Shown here in pieces: positions 1-8,580 of a DNA stretch of 40,330 nt; the stretch's first letter is position 1; each line of letters begins with the position of its first letter. The stretch comes from Candidatus Desulfolinea nitratireducens (GTDB lineage: Bacteria; Chloroflexota; Anaerolineae; Anaerolineales; Villigracilaceae), in contig JACNJN010000157.1 of assembly GCA_014382535.1 (NCBI GenBank), positions 1 to 40,330 on the forward strand, read 5' to 3'. The translations under genes and the position numbers were made by a program. The notes below the pieces were generated by a model. That model saw nothing but the letters and a program-made list of their open reading frames with translations, did not search any database and was not told where the DNA came from.

Positions 1-534
1 GTTATGCAGCGCCTGGGCGCAGAAATAATGATCGTAACAAACGCTGCCGGTGGGATTGCAGATGCCCATCAACCTGGCGATATAATGCTGATCACTGACC
101 ATATTAACTTCCCTGGGTTGGTTGGAAATAGTCCGTTGCATGGGCAAAACCTCGATGATTTTGGTCCTCGTTTCCCGGATATGACCCAGGCCTATGATCC
201 AGAATTACTTGATCTTGCTCGGAAAATAGCCAAAGAAGAAAATGTTCCCTATCACGAGGGTGTCTATATCGGATTGAGTGGGCCATCTTTTGAAACCCCC
301 GCAGAACTTCGTTTTCTCAAGATGATTGGCGCTGATAGTGTGGGTATGTCCACGGTCACCGAAGTTTCAGTAGCCCGTCATGGGGGGATGCGTGTTCTTG
401 GGCTTTCTGGCATCAGCAATAAGGCCCATACACAGATTTCGTTTGTTGCCACCCATGAAGATGTTCTCGAAGCGGGAAAGATGATTGTTCCAAAAATGGA
501 AACCATTATTCGCGGTATTCTGCGCGAAATTTAG
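1..534 (+). CDS. punA: Purine nucleoside phosphorylase, 5'-truncated by window edge
   Basis: This is the C-terminal ~177 residues of a trimeric-type purine nucleoside phosphorylase, which splits purine (2'-deoxy)ribonucleosides with phosphate into base and (deoxy)ribose-1-phosphate in the cytoplasm. The reading frame is open from the first base (Val codon, then MQRLGAE), so the true start lies outside the window. Family hallmarks visible are TNAAGG, DHINFPG, GPSFETPAE, GMSTVTEV and SNKAH, which form the purine- and phosphate-binding pocket. Members are usually about 270 residues, so roughly 95 N-terminal residues are missing. The hpt and tdk genes further along make this one of three nucleotide-salvage genes in the window. 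The assignment to the trimeric family is secure; the substrate range cannot be read from this part. Confidence 0.93.
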   Translation, partial: VMQRLGAEIMIVTNAAGGIADAHQPGDIMLITDHINFPGLVGNSPLHGQNLDDFGPRFPDMTQAYDPELLDLARKIAKEENVPYHEGVYIGLSGPSFETPAELRFLKMIGADSVGMSTVTEVSVARHGGMRVLGLSGISNKAHTQISFVATHEDVLEAGKMIVPKMETIIRGILREI

Positions 535-651
535 ATATAGGTGTCATATTAGCTCCTTATCCATGATTGCCAATGCCGAGGCTCCACCTTATCCTGATTT
601 GGGGGTTTCCTCTGAGTTAGGTCCTAATATAGAATCACAAATGAGATCTGC

Positions 652-1332
652 ATGATAGCCGTTTATGATTTTCTCTCAACCTATGAGGGCCTGTTCTATT
701 TTATCCTCTTCCTGGGAGGGATTTTCATTGCGCGCTGGCTATTCCGTTCCCGGAAAACCTGGCGCGGGGCGATTTTTGGTTTGGAACGTGAGATCTCCAA
801 GCGACGCTTTGCCCGCGCCCTCGCTTTCGCATTGACCTGGTTTGCACTCTTTTTAGGCGTGTTTATCATCGTTTCTTTTATTATTCCTTCAATCCCTCCC
901 TCAGCTTTTATCCCCACTCCTACAGTTGATTTGCTGGTTACTCCCACCGGAATTATTTCAGCAGAAATGGCTGCCACGATTGAAGCACGTCCTGCTCCTC
1001 AGGCTGAAAATTTTAGCGAGGGTTGTATCCCTGGTGAATTGATTGTCGATTCACCCATCCCAGGCCAGGAATTGAGCGGAATTGTTGAATTGGTTGGCAC
1101 TGTCGATATTCCGAAATTTGGCTTTTATAAATTCGAAGTGTCTCCCCTTGGAGAAGAAAATTGGGCAACAATTTATGCTGGTCGAGATGTAGTAAATGAC
1201 GATGTCCTGGGGCGAATTGATACAGCTGAGTTAACCCCTGGTGATTATCACCTGCGATTGGTACTGATTGACAATCTGGGAGAAACTCTCCCTCCTTGTC
1301 TGGTTCAGATTCGTGTTATAGGTCAAGAATAA
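652..1332 (+). CDS. Two-TM membrane protein with extracytoplasmic Ig-like domain, unknown function
   Basis: I do not recognise a named family. The 226-residue protein has a hydrophobic segment at about residues 12-31 and another at about 55-78, separated by a basic cytoplasmic-looking stretch (RSRKTWRG, SKRRFARA). A Pro/Thr-rich linker follows (PTPTVDLLVTPTG), and then a beta-rich C-terminal domain of about 100 residues with a Cys near each end (GCIPGEL and PPCLVQ), suggesting a disulphide-stabilised Ig-like fold outside the cell. GRIDTAELTPGDYHLRL resembles the 'property by inheritance of polarity' strand pattern common in Chloroflexota surface proteins. The stop codon overlaps the next start (TAATG), so it is translationally coupled to the acetyltransferase. 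A related layout (TM, Thr/Pro linker, beta domain) occurs at 36641-37465. Confidence 0.75.
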   Translation: MIAVYDFLSTYEGLFYFILFLGGIFIARWLFRSRKTWRGAIFGLEREISKRRFARALAFALTWFALFLGVFIIVSFIIPSIPPSAFIPTPTVDLLVTPTGIISAEMAATIEARPAPQAENFSEGCIPGELIVDSPIPGQELSGIVELVGTVDIPKFGFYKFEVSPLGEENWATIYAGRDVVNDDVLGRIDTAELTPGDYHLRLVLIDNLGETLPPCLVQIRVIGQE

Positions 1333-1886
1333 TGAATATGGAAAAAAGAATAAATCTGAAAATTAGATCAGCAGTTTCGACAGATATTGTCAGACTTGTT
1401 GGTTTGGATCATACTTGCAGCAGTGATTATGTATGGCAATTGGACTTGCAGCAGAAATCAGAAGAAATTATTACCAGCTTGCGAGAGGTTCGTTTGCCTC
1501 GTTCTATGCGAACAAAATACCCACGTGATCATTTTTCTCTGGCAGATGAGTGGAATATAAACTCCCGGACCTTTGTTGCGGTACATGATGGAGTCGCATT
1601 GGGTTATATCCGATTGTTGGAGCAGGTAACTTCACAAGCCGTTTGGATCCTTGACCTTGTTGTCGGAACGGAAGCACGTCGAGAGGGAGTCGCGACCGCA
1701 CTGATTCAATATATTGAATCATGGTCACTCAAGCGTAATAATCGCCAGCTTTTTATTGAGATGTCTTCAAAAAACAATCCAGCAATTAAGCTGGTGAAAA
1801 ACCAGGGCTTTGCTTTCAGCGGGTATAATGACCATTATTATGCCACTCAGGATGTTGCCCTTTTCTTTGGCAAGATCTTGAAATAA
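1332..1886 (+). CDS. GNAT-family N-acetyltransferase
   Basis: This 184-residue protein has the GNAT fold signature. The acetyl-CoA pyrophosphate-binding motif A is the stretch ILDLVVGTEARREGVATALI (R-x-x-G-x-A core), followed by a helix and a final NNPAIKLVKNQGFAFSGYNDHYY motif B region split around residue 160 (last quoted stretch is typical 'N-x-x-A-x-x-x-Y/F-x-x-x-G-F'). It transfers an acetyl group from acetyl-CoA to an amine; the acceptor cannot be inferred. I chose the ATG at 1332 because it overlaps the preceding TAA; a second in-frame ATG at 1338 is equally possible, and the upstream extension of the frame to 1296 lies inside the neighbouring gene. The overlap implies co-transcription with the preceding membrane protein. 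Confidence 0.85.
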   Translation: MNMEKRINLKIRSAVSTDIVRLVGLDHTCSSDYVWQLDLQQKSEEIITSLREVRLPRSMRTKYPRDHFSLADEWNINSRTFVAVHDGVALGYIRLLEQVTSQAVWILDLVVGTEARREGVATALIQYIESWSLKRNNRQLFIEMSSKNNPAIKLVKNQGFAFSGYNDHYYATQDVALFFGKILK

Positions 1887-1925
1887 AATTATTCTTATTG
1901 TGGTTCTCTTTTGTGGAGTCACTGC

Positions 1926-3845
1926 ATGTTTAACGGTTGGATAAACAATTTATTATTGGGGATACGAGTGGTCAACGAGATATTGACGGCCGGGGTTGCG
2001 ATCACAGCCTTTTCGTTATTTCTTTATGCTTTAACATTTAATTTACGCAACCGGGTGGCGCGCTCTTTTGCCGTCATCATGCTCTGCGTTGTTATCGTAT
2101 TTACTGCAGAGTCAATGCAAAATAAATCTGTGCCAGATTGGGGTTATGAATTATTGTTGCAGATTCAATGGTTTGGAATTGTTTTTCTTCCAGCGGCATA
2201 TCTTCAACTCTCCGATGCGTTGCTTGTCACTGCCGGGAGACCCTCACGTGGACGCAGGAGAATAGCGGTTCGTCTGATCTATCTTGTCTCGGGTGGATTT
2301 TTACTCTTGTTGGGATACGGTTTCTTACTCGGCGATTTCATTGCCCAGGGTCAACCGGCTCCCCATTTACAGCGGACGGTTTGGACTGAAATATTTACCC
2401 TTTATTATCTCGCAGTAATGATCTGGGCGGGAATCAACTTTGTACGTGCCTTCAACCGGATGCTGACTCGATCAGGGCGAAGGCGGATGCTCTATCTCAT
2501 GGCTGGGGCAACCGCCCCTGCGCTCGGATCTTATCCTTACCTTTTATATGGTTCCACGTTGGCTGCCAAGCACGCTCTCCTTTTTTGGAGTTCGGCACTG
2601 ATGATCAATCTTCTTGTGGGCGGCCTAGTGGTGGTAATGGCCTATGCGGTTGCATTTTTTGGAGTGTCATGGCCTGATCGCCTTGTCAAGACGCGCCTGT
2701 TTAAATGGATTTTACGTGGTCCTGTTGCTGCTTCCATCACCTTGGGTTTGATGACTGTTGTTCGGCGCGGCGGTGAGCTGGTTGGTGGGAACTCCTACTC
2801 AACTTTTGTCCCGCTGACGATGATCGTCAGTGTATTGCTTATTGAGCATACGATCACCATTCTTGCTCCCTTGTGGGAGAGGAATCTCTTCTTTGGCGGC
2901 GACCGCGACGATTTACTCCTCCTTCAAAATATTGAAGAACGATTGCTTACTCACAGCGATTTACAACAATTTCTCGAAGCGGTCTTAGCAGCAGTGCGCG
3001 ATCATTTACAATCTCCTTCGGCATTTATTGCTGCCCTCGACGGCAATGATCTGGCACTTATCTCCATGGCTGGTAGTAAAAATATGCTTGAAGAGGATCA
3101 TTTCCCTGAGGTTTTGCGCGTACCGGAAATCGAAAATGGTCAGATTGGGCAGGAATTCACCTGGGGCGATTTCTGGATATTACCTTTACGCAAACGAAAG
3201 CGGGAAATGGATCGTGATGAGATTCCGCCTTTATTGGGGATTCTGGGCGTTGCACATCAATCTTATCGAGAAATTGATGAAGATCAAAGAGATTCCCTTT
3301 GGCTATTGGCAGATCGCGCCACCCTTGCTTTAGAGGATCGTCAATTACAACAAACAATTTTTCAATCGCTACAAAGTTTGCAACCTCAAGCTGATCTTTT
3401 ACAACGCTGGCGTGCTTCCGGGCGCTATGATAGCAAAGCCAGTATGCTAGCAGAATCCATGCCACCTGAATCGGATATGGCAAACTGGATAAAAGATGCC
3501 CTTAGTCATTATTGGGGCGGTCCAAAATTGAGTGATAGTCCCCTGATGCGGTTGGAAATTGTTCAAAAAATGATGGCTGATTACGATGGAAATGCGGTCA
3601 ACGCATTGCGGGCGATCCTGCGTAAAGGGGTAGATAATATTCGTCCTGAAGGCGAGCGGCGTTTTACAGCGGAGTGGATCCTCTATAATATTCTTGAAAT
3701 GAAGTTTATTGAAGGACGTAAGGTGCGTGAAGTAGCCGGGAGACTTGCCATGTCGGAGGCAGATTTATACCGTAAACAGCGTGTTGCGGTAGAAGCTGTC
3801 GCTAAAATGGTGTTGGATATGGAGGCTGAGGTCAAGTTACCATAA
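1926..3845 (+). CDS. Orphan 7TM-GAF sensor-like membrane protein with C-terminal helical region
   Basis: The 639-residue protein starts with about 290 residues of alternating hydrophobic segments (seven to eight TM helices), resembling the N-terminal 7TM module of some histidine kinases. A GAF-like domain follows at about 330-470 (HSDLQQFLEAVLAAV to LLADRATLALEDRQL). The last ~110 residues are helical (RFTAEWILYNILEMKFIEGRKVREVAGRLAMSE split pattern: W-I-L-Y-N then a helix-turn-helix-like V-R-E-V-A-x-R-L-A-M-S-x-A-D-L-Y-R). No H-box, HATPase, GGDEF or phosphatase motif is present, so it is not a kinase. The start was set at ATG 1926 because GGAG sits 7 nt before it; the frame is open upstream to a TTG at 1911. 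I infer a membrane signalling or transcription-linked role. The final helices could bind DNA, but that is only a pattern resemblance. Confidence 0.8.
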   Translation: MFNGWINNLLLGIRVVNEILTAGVAITAFSLFLYALTFNLRNRVARSFAVIMLCVVIVFTAESMQNKSVPDWGYELLLQIQWFGIVFLPAAYLQLSDALLVTAGRPSRGRRRIAVRLIYLVSGGFLLLLGYGFLLGDFIAQGQPAPHLQRTVWTEIFTLYYLAVMIWAGINFVRAFNRMLTRSGRRRMLYLMAGATAPALGSYPYLLYGSTLAAKHALLFWSSALMINLLVGGLVVVMAYAVAFFGVSWPDRLVKTRLFKWILRGPVAASITLGLMTVVRRGGELVGGNSYSTFVPLTMIVSVLLIEHTITILAPLWERNLFFGGDRDDLLLLQNIEERLLTHSDLQQFLEAVLAAVRDHLQSPSAFIAALDGNDLALISMAGSKNMLEEDHFPEVLRVPEIENGQIGQEFTWGDFWILPLRKRKREMDRDEIPPLLGILGVAHQSYREIDEDQRDSLWLLADRATLALEDRQLQQTIFQSLQSLQPQADLLQRWRASGRYDSKASMLAESMPPESDMANWIKDALSHYWGGPKLSDSPLMRLEIVQKMMADYDGNAVNALRAILRKGVDNIRPEGERRFTAEWILYNILEMKFIEGRKVREVAGRLAMSEADLYRKQRVAVEAVAKMVLDMEAEVKLP

Positions 3846-3938
3846 CAGGATTTTATCTGTGCCGTATGGCAGCCAGTACACTTCTTGACAGTTACAATAA
3901 TGGAGATTTCCAAGCTATAGGATGGAGGAGAAAATTTA

Positions 3939-4868
3939 ATGGTGATACCTGAGAAAACAAATGAAAGAGATTTAGCCCAAAATGATGATAATTGGTGGGA
4001 ATCAGTTTTGGCTGATGAAAATTACCATGCTCCAGATATTGAAATACCCTTGCCGCAGCATGTAAAAAATGATGATTCTGGGCTCAATTGGGAAAGAGCG
4101 CAAAAACTCTATAATCAGGACGAGGTCATCTCCATGCAAGTGGTCGGGCATAATCGAGGTGGAGTCCTGGTTGAGGATAATGATCTAAAAGGATTTGTCC
4201 CTTATTCTCATTTGGTGAAGTTGAACGATAGCGGCGATTCTGCCAAGCGAGAAAAAACGCTGGAAACATATAAGGGAAAAATATTACAGCTCAAATTGAT
4301 TGAATGCACCCCGGAAGATTCCCGACTGGTTTTTTCTGAGCGGGCAGCCCAGGCTGGTACAGGTCGAAGGCGCGAACTTTTTTCCACTCTTACGAAAGGA
4401 AAAATTGTTTCGGGTGAGATCACCAACATTACCAATTTTGGCGTATTCGTTGACCTTGGGGGAGTTGAAGGGCTGATTCATATATCAGAACTATCCTGGG
4501 GACGAGTTGAACACCCGCGTGAATTTGTTCAATTGAAAGATAAAGTGCAGGTGCAAATTCTCGATATTTCTCTCGAGCGATCTCGGGTTGCTCTCAGCAT
4601 TAAACGGCTTCATGACAATCCTTGGGAAAAAGCACAGGAAAAATATAAAATTGGACAGATTGTCTTTGCAGAAATTAAAGCTTTAGTTCCTTTCGGGGCA
4701 TTTGCGCGTTTGGAGGACGGAATTGAAGGGTTGATCCACAGCTCTGAGATTCCACCCGAAAATGCACCACTTACAATAGGCGCTCAGGTGAATTTACGAA
4801 TTTTACAATTAGATCCAAAAAAACAAAGACTTGCTCTCAGCCTAATAATTAATGATGAAAATGACTAA
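3939..4868 (+). CDS. S1 RNA-binding domain protein (RpsA-like)
   Basis: The protein has 309 residues with three S1-type OB folds. A divergent one lies at about 45-130 (GGVLVEDNDLKGFVPYSHL), a canonical one at about 150-222 (GEITNITNFGVFVDLGGVEG, then LIHISELSW), and a third at about 235-305 (ALVPFGAFARLEDGIEGLIH). S1 repeats bind single-stranded RNA; three-to-four-repeat S1 proteins in non-proteobacteria act as ribosomal-protein-S1 homologues or general translation/RNA-decay factors. A strong Shine-Dalgarno (GGAGGAG) precedes ATG 3939. The 3' end overlaps the ftsK start by 17 nt. The acidic N-terminal ~40 residues have no recognisable domain. Family assignment is firm; whether it is the organism's true bS1 is uncertain. 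Confidence 0.9.
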   Translation: MVIPEKTNERDLAQNDDNWWESVLADENYHAPDIEIPLPQHVKNDDSGLNWERAQKLYNQDEVISMQVVGHNRGGVLVEDNDLKGFVPYSHLVKLNDSGDSAKREKTLETYKGKILQLKLIECTPEDSRLVFSERAAQAGTGRRRELFSTLTKGKIVSGEITNITNFGVFVDLGGVEGLIHISELSWGRVEHPREFVQLKDKVQVQILDISLERSRVALSIKRLHDNPWEKAQEKYKIGQIVFAEIKALVPFGAFARLEDGIEGLIHSSEIPPENAPLTIGAQVNLRILQLDPKKQRLALSLIINDEND

Positions 4869-7005
4869 AAAAAATGCCTCAGAATCGAAAGATTGGCTTG
4901 ATCGTCTTGCCAACATAAATCTTCATTTTGGGCGTTTTGCTAGCGATATTGGCAGCGTAATAATTCTTGCCATTGCCCTGATTTCGCTCCTGGCCTTACT
5001 TGGGCTCACAGACGGTAAGCTCATCACACTCTGGGTCGATGCTCTCAGAGATTGGTTTGGGTGGGGTAGTTATCTTGTGGTTGCCTCGATTGGGATGATT
5101 GGGGGGGGCATGCTTCGTCGTTCTGATGACCCTCTCCCATGGGGACGTATCTTTGCCCTGGAAGTCGGCGCCTTCTTAACCCTGGGATTGCTGACCGTTT
5201 TAGGAGGCCGATCTCTACAGGAAGCAGAACAAGGTCTTGGGGGGGGGCGGATTGGTTGGGGTTTGGACCAAACCCTGAGCAGGCTCATTAGCCCAGGGGG
5301 TAGCCTTCTCACCTTTCTTGTTGGAACAATTCTTGCAGCAATGAGTGGCTTTAATCTTTGGCCTCGACTTGAAGGCTGGTTGCTTCAAGTGGCGGGAGAA
5401 GGAATAACGGAAAAGAGAGAAGTGTTCCAGGAGGAAGAAAAAGGGCAAGATAATGAAAAAATCTCTCGAAAAACTACAAAAACAAAACTCCCTCCTGAAT
5501 TCAGAAAATCTTTTTCCGCGGCGGATAAAGAAGATGAACGCCCGGCCAAGCCACGGCCACGCGATGAACGCCTTCCTCCCCTGACCCTTTTATTAAGCGA
5601 ACGCAGGTCTCGCGTGGATGAACGTACTATTAACCAGACCGCCGGGCTGATTGAAAAAACACTTGATGAGTTCGGTATTCCCGCACAGGTAATTGGTTTC
5701 CGTGTTGGTCCGGCGATCACCCAATTCGCCGTTCAGCCAGGTTTCATTGATAAAAGCACTAATGGGGACGAAGAACAGCGCATGAAGGTTCGCGTTGCCC
5801 AGATCGCTTCATTAAAAAAGGATTTATCCCTCGCTCTTTCTGCGCAACGATTACGTATCGAAGCCCCTGTACCGGGTCGCCCCTATGTCGGGATTGAAGT
5901 CCCGAATTCTCGCGTAGAAGTGGTTCGCCTGCGTTCTATATTAGAAGCGGATGCTTTTGATAAAAGCCACTCACCACTGGCGATTGCGTTGGGGAGAGAT
6001 GTTTCAGGACATCCAATCGTAGCTGATTTATCTAAAATGCCTCACCTTTTAATTGCTGGTTCAACAGGTTCAGGAAAATCGGTTTGTATTACCTCCATCG
6101 CAACCTGCCTGGCAATGAATAACTCGCCCGAAGATTTGCGCATGGTGATGGTAGATTCCAAAATGGTCGAGTTAATCCGCTTCAATGGGTTGCCTCACCT
6201 CTATGGCAAAGTTGAAACAGATATTGATCGTATTCAGGGTGTCCTGAGATGGGTTGTATTGGAGATGGAGCGGCGTTATAAACTCCTTGAGGTGGAAAGC
6301 TCGCGCGATATTGCCGCGTATAATCGCAAGGTTTTGCGCCGAAAAGATGGTGTTGCGATGCCGAGAATAGTAGTTTTGATCGATGAAATGGCTGATCTGA
6401 TGATGAGTGCCCCTGATCAAACCGAGCATAATCTTGTTCGTTTGGCACAGATGGCGCGCGCAACCGGCATCCATTTGGTGATGGCCACCCAGCGTCCCAG
6501 CACAGATGTGGTAACAGGGTTAATTAAGGCAAACTTCCCGGCGAGAATCGCATTTGCAGTCACATCTGGTGTTGATTCGCGCGTAATTCTGGATAGCGTT
6601 GGGGCCGAGAATCTGCTCGGAAACGGAGACATGCTTTTCCTGAGTCCTGAAGCGGGTTCTCCATCCCGGGTGCAAGGAGTAATGATCACAGACGAAGAGA
6701 TAGAAAAAGTGATTACTTATTGGCAGGAGAGCAGACCTGACGAAGAGGGAAGCTCACCTTGGGAGAGATTGCTTGGGGAATCTGACGAGGATGAAGATGA
6801 GGTGTTGATAGAGCAGGCGATCCAGGTGATTCAAAATTCTCAACGCGCTTCGGCCTCACTTTTACAACGTCGTTTGCGGATCGGGTATCCTCGTGCTGCA
6901 CGCCTGTTGGATTCTCTTGAAGATTTGGGACTTGTGGGACCGGCATTGGGCGGAGGGCGGGAGCGAGATGTTTTGATCTTGCCCAATGAGGACGACGAAT
7001 TCTAA
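4852..7005 (+). CDS. ftsK: FtsK/SpoIIIE-type DNA translocase
   Basis: This 717-residue ATP-driven DNA pump moves chromosome ends through the closing division septum. About four TM segments occupy residues ~30-170. A charged linker (~175-250) leads to the alpha/beta motor. Walker A is GSTGSGKS at about 403-410 and Walker B is VVLIDEMADLM at about 507-517, followed by the conserved ATQRPS segment. The C-terminal winged-helix gamma domain (about 645-705; RRLRIGYPRAARLLDSLEDL) is the part that reads polar DNA sequences and contacts XerD in characterised members. Start codons are possible at 4852, 4855 and 4861, all inside the S1 gene; the overlap implies coupling. The linker is short compared with E. 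coli FtsK and similar to SpoIIIE/SftA-size proteins. Confidence 0.95.
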   Translation: MMKMTKKNASESKDWLDRLANINLHFGRFASDIGSVIILAIALISLLALLGLTDGKLITLWVDALRDWFGWGSYLVVASIGMIGGGMLRRSDDPLPWGRIFALEVGAFLTLGLLTVLGGRSLQEAEQGLGGGRIGWGLDQTLSRLISPGGSLLTFLVGTILAAMSGFNLWPRLEGWLLQVAGEGITEKREVFQEEEKGQDNEKISRKTTKTKLPPEFRKSFSAADKEDERPAKPRPRDERLPPLTLLLSERRSRVDERTINQTAGLIEKTLDEFGIPAQVIGFRVGPAITQFAVQPGFIDKSTNGDEEQRMKVRVAQIASLKKDLSLALSAQRLRIEAPVPGRPYVGIEVPNSRVEVVRLRSILEADAFDKSHSPLAIALGRDVSGHPIVADLSKMPHLLIAGSTGSGKSVCITSIATCLAMNNSPEDLRMVMVDSKMVELIRFNGLPHLYGKVETDIDRIQGVLRWVVLEMERRYKLLEVESSRDIAAYNRKVLRRKDGVAMPRIVVLIDEMADLMMSAPDQTEHNLVRLAQMARATGIHLVMATQRPSTDVVTGLIKANFPARIAFAVTSGVDSRVILDSVGAENLLGNGDMLFLSPEAGSPSRVQGVMITDEEIEKVITYWQESRPDEEGSSPWERLLGESDEDEDEVLIEQAIQVIQNSQRASASLLQRRLRIGYPRAARLLDSLEDLGLVGPALGGGRERDVLILPNEDDEF

Positions 7006-7027
7006 CATTACAGTTATTCTGAGTGGT

Positions 7028-7675
7028 ATGATTGGGCAACTAAAATCAATGGAGTCCTTTGTGGAAAATACTGTAAAAGTCGAGAAAGAAACACTAACGG
7101 ATCGTTTGCGATCCTTATTCAAATGGGTGCTTGATCCCATTGGCGCTTTCTTAAATCGACTTGGTCTGACACCAAATACAATCACAATCCTGGGCTTGGT
7201 CGGAAATATGGTGGGCGCTTTTTTTCTGGCTAAAGGAAATATGCTTTGGGGTGGTTTGATGGTTCTGATCATGTGGCCGATTGATGCATTGGATGGGACA
7301 ATGGCGCGGTTACGTGGGGAACCCAGCGATTTTGGTGGTTTTGTTGATTCAGTGACAGATCGATATTCTGAATTGGTAATCTATGGTGCCCTGCTTTTTT
7401 ATTTTCTTGGGCAAGGTGATACCGTGGCTGCCATGCTTGTCTTTGCGGCTGCTTCAGGATCTATACTGGTATCTTATACCCGGGCAAAAGCAGAAGGGCT
7501 TGGTTTTGAAGCCAAGATTGGTGCATTGACCCGTGTCGAGCGCTATTTTGTATTGGCCCCAGGACTGATCTTTAACTTCCCCATAATTGCGATGTGGATA
7601 ATCGCCATCCTGGCAAACTTTACTGCCTTGCAGCGAATCTGGTATGTCCGTCAACAGGCCCATAAACATTTTTAG
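7028..7675 (+). CDS. CDP-alcohol phosphatidyltransferase family protein
   Basis: This membrane enzyme displaces CMP from a CDP-activated lipid with an alcohol in phospholipid-headgroup synthesis. The family signature D-x-x-D-G-x-x-A-R-x8-G-x3-D-x3-D is complete: DALDGTMARL, then FGGFVDSVTDRYSE, at about residues 85-110 of this 215-residue protein. Those Asp residues bind the catalytic metals. Hydrophobic segments cover most of the remainder. The start was placed at ATG 7028 just after the ftsK stop; the frame extends upstream to 6986 inside ftsK, and ATG 7049 is another option. No start has a convincing Shine-Dalgarno. The polar substrate (glycerol-phosphate, inositol-phosphate, serine) cannot be decided from the signature alone. 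Confidence 0.9.
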   Translation: MIGQLKSMESFVENTVKVEKETLTDRLRSLFKWVLDPIGAFLNRLGLTPNTITILGLVGNMVGAFFLAKGNMLWGGLMVLIMWPIDALDGTMARLRGEPSDFGGFVDSVTDRYSELVIYGALLFYFLGQGDTVAAMLVFAAASGSILVSYTRAKAEGLGFEAKIGALTRVERYFVLAPGLIFNFPIIAMWIIAILANFTALQRIWYVRQQAHKHF

Positions 7676-7693
7676 AGCTGCTTAAGGAATAAA

Positions 7694-8497
7694 ATGACAG
7701 AAGGATTTTACATCGGTTCGTTTTTTATTCGTTTTTATGGGATCATTCTAATGTTGGGGGCATTGGCGGGTGCGATCCTCGCGCAAAAAGAAGCCAAGCG
7801 ACATGGACATGATCCGGAGATTCTTTGGGATCTGATGATTTGGCTGATTCTTGCCGGAGTTATCGGAGCGCGTCTTTGGCATGTTTTCACACCATCACCA
7901 TCTTCCATTGCAGAAGGGTTTACAACCGCATATTATCTCAGCCACCCACTGGACTTAATTGATACACGTAATGGTGGCTTGGGGATTCCAGGCGCGATCA
8001 TTGGTGGGTTGATTGCCCTATATTTCTTTGTGCGAAAGCGAAATCTATCCTTTTTCGAATGGACAGATATTGCGGCTCCCGGCCTTGCTTTGGGGCAAGC
8101 AATCGGCCGCTGGGGAAACTTTGTCAATCAGGAGCTTTATGGTGCACCAACCTCATTGCCCTGGAAAATCTTCATTGACCCTGCACATCGCTTAAGCGGA
8201 TTCCGGGACCAGGCTTATTATCACCCTTTGTTTCTTTATGAGGCCCTTTGGAATTTAGGCAATATGTTGATCCTGTTGTGGGTGGGACGACGCTTTGTAA
8301 ATCGGTTAAAAAACGGCGATATCTTTTTGCTCTACTTGATTATTTACCCCTTGGGACGTTTTTTGCTTGATTTTTTGCGGCTTGATGCAGCCATGGTGGG
8401 TGGATTCAATGCCAACCAAACTGTGATGGCAATTGTAGCCCTTCTCTCAGCGCTAAGCTTGATGGTTCGCCATCGGAAAATCTCAACATCACCTTAA
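7694..8497 (+). CDS. lgt: Prolipoprotein diacylglyceryl transferase
   Basis: Lgt moves the diacylglyceryl group of phosphatidylglycerol onto the lipobox cysteine of prolipoproteins in the membrane, the first step of lipoprotein maturation. The protein has 267 residues with about seven TM helices. Signature regions are GVIGARLWHVF, RNGGLGIPGAIIGG and the Lgt motif GRWGNFVNQELYG with its essential Arg/Asn/Glu. AAGGA precedes ATG 7694, 18 bp after the phosphatidyltransferase, so the two lipid-linked genes are probably co-transcribed. Candidate clients in this window are the lipobox proteins at 25441-26220, 31275-32357 and 32398-33504. Confidence 0.96.
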   Translation: MTEGFYIGSFFIRFYGIILMLGALAGAILAQKEAKRHGHDPEILWDLMIWLILAGVIGARLWHVFTPSPSSIAEGFTTAYYLSHPLDLIDTRNGGLGIPGAIIGGLIALYFFVRKRNLSFFEWTDIAAPGLALGQAIGRWGNFVNQELYGAPTSLPWKIFIDPAHRLSGFRDQAYYHPLFLYEALWNLGNMLILLWVGRRFVNRLKNGDIFLLYLIIYPLGRFLLDFLRLDAAMVGGFNANQTVMAIVALLSALSLMVRHRKISTSP

Positions 8498-8512
8498 GGG
8501 ACTCTTGTCTTA

Positions 8513-8541
8513 TTGACACCGCGAATAGCCACCACTATCCT
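8513..8541 (+). promoter_or_regulatory. Sigma70-type promoter for the ABC transporter pair
   Basis: TTGACA at 8513-8518 is followed, after a 17-bp spacer, by TATCCT at 8536-8541. Transcription would start near 8548 and give a ~33-nt leader before ATG 8581. It lies between lgt and the ABC ATPase, separating the two transcription units. Confidence 0.6.
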
Positions 8542-8580
8542 GATTGGGTGCTGGCAGTTTTTAAAACCTTTGGAAATAAA

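Noticed and set aside
3885-3921. TTGACA at 3885 as the -35 of a promoter for the S1 gene.
   Set aside because: The nearest -10-like TATAGG is 25 bp away and nothing suitable is found at 16-18 bp.
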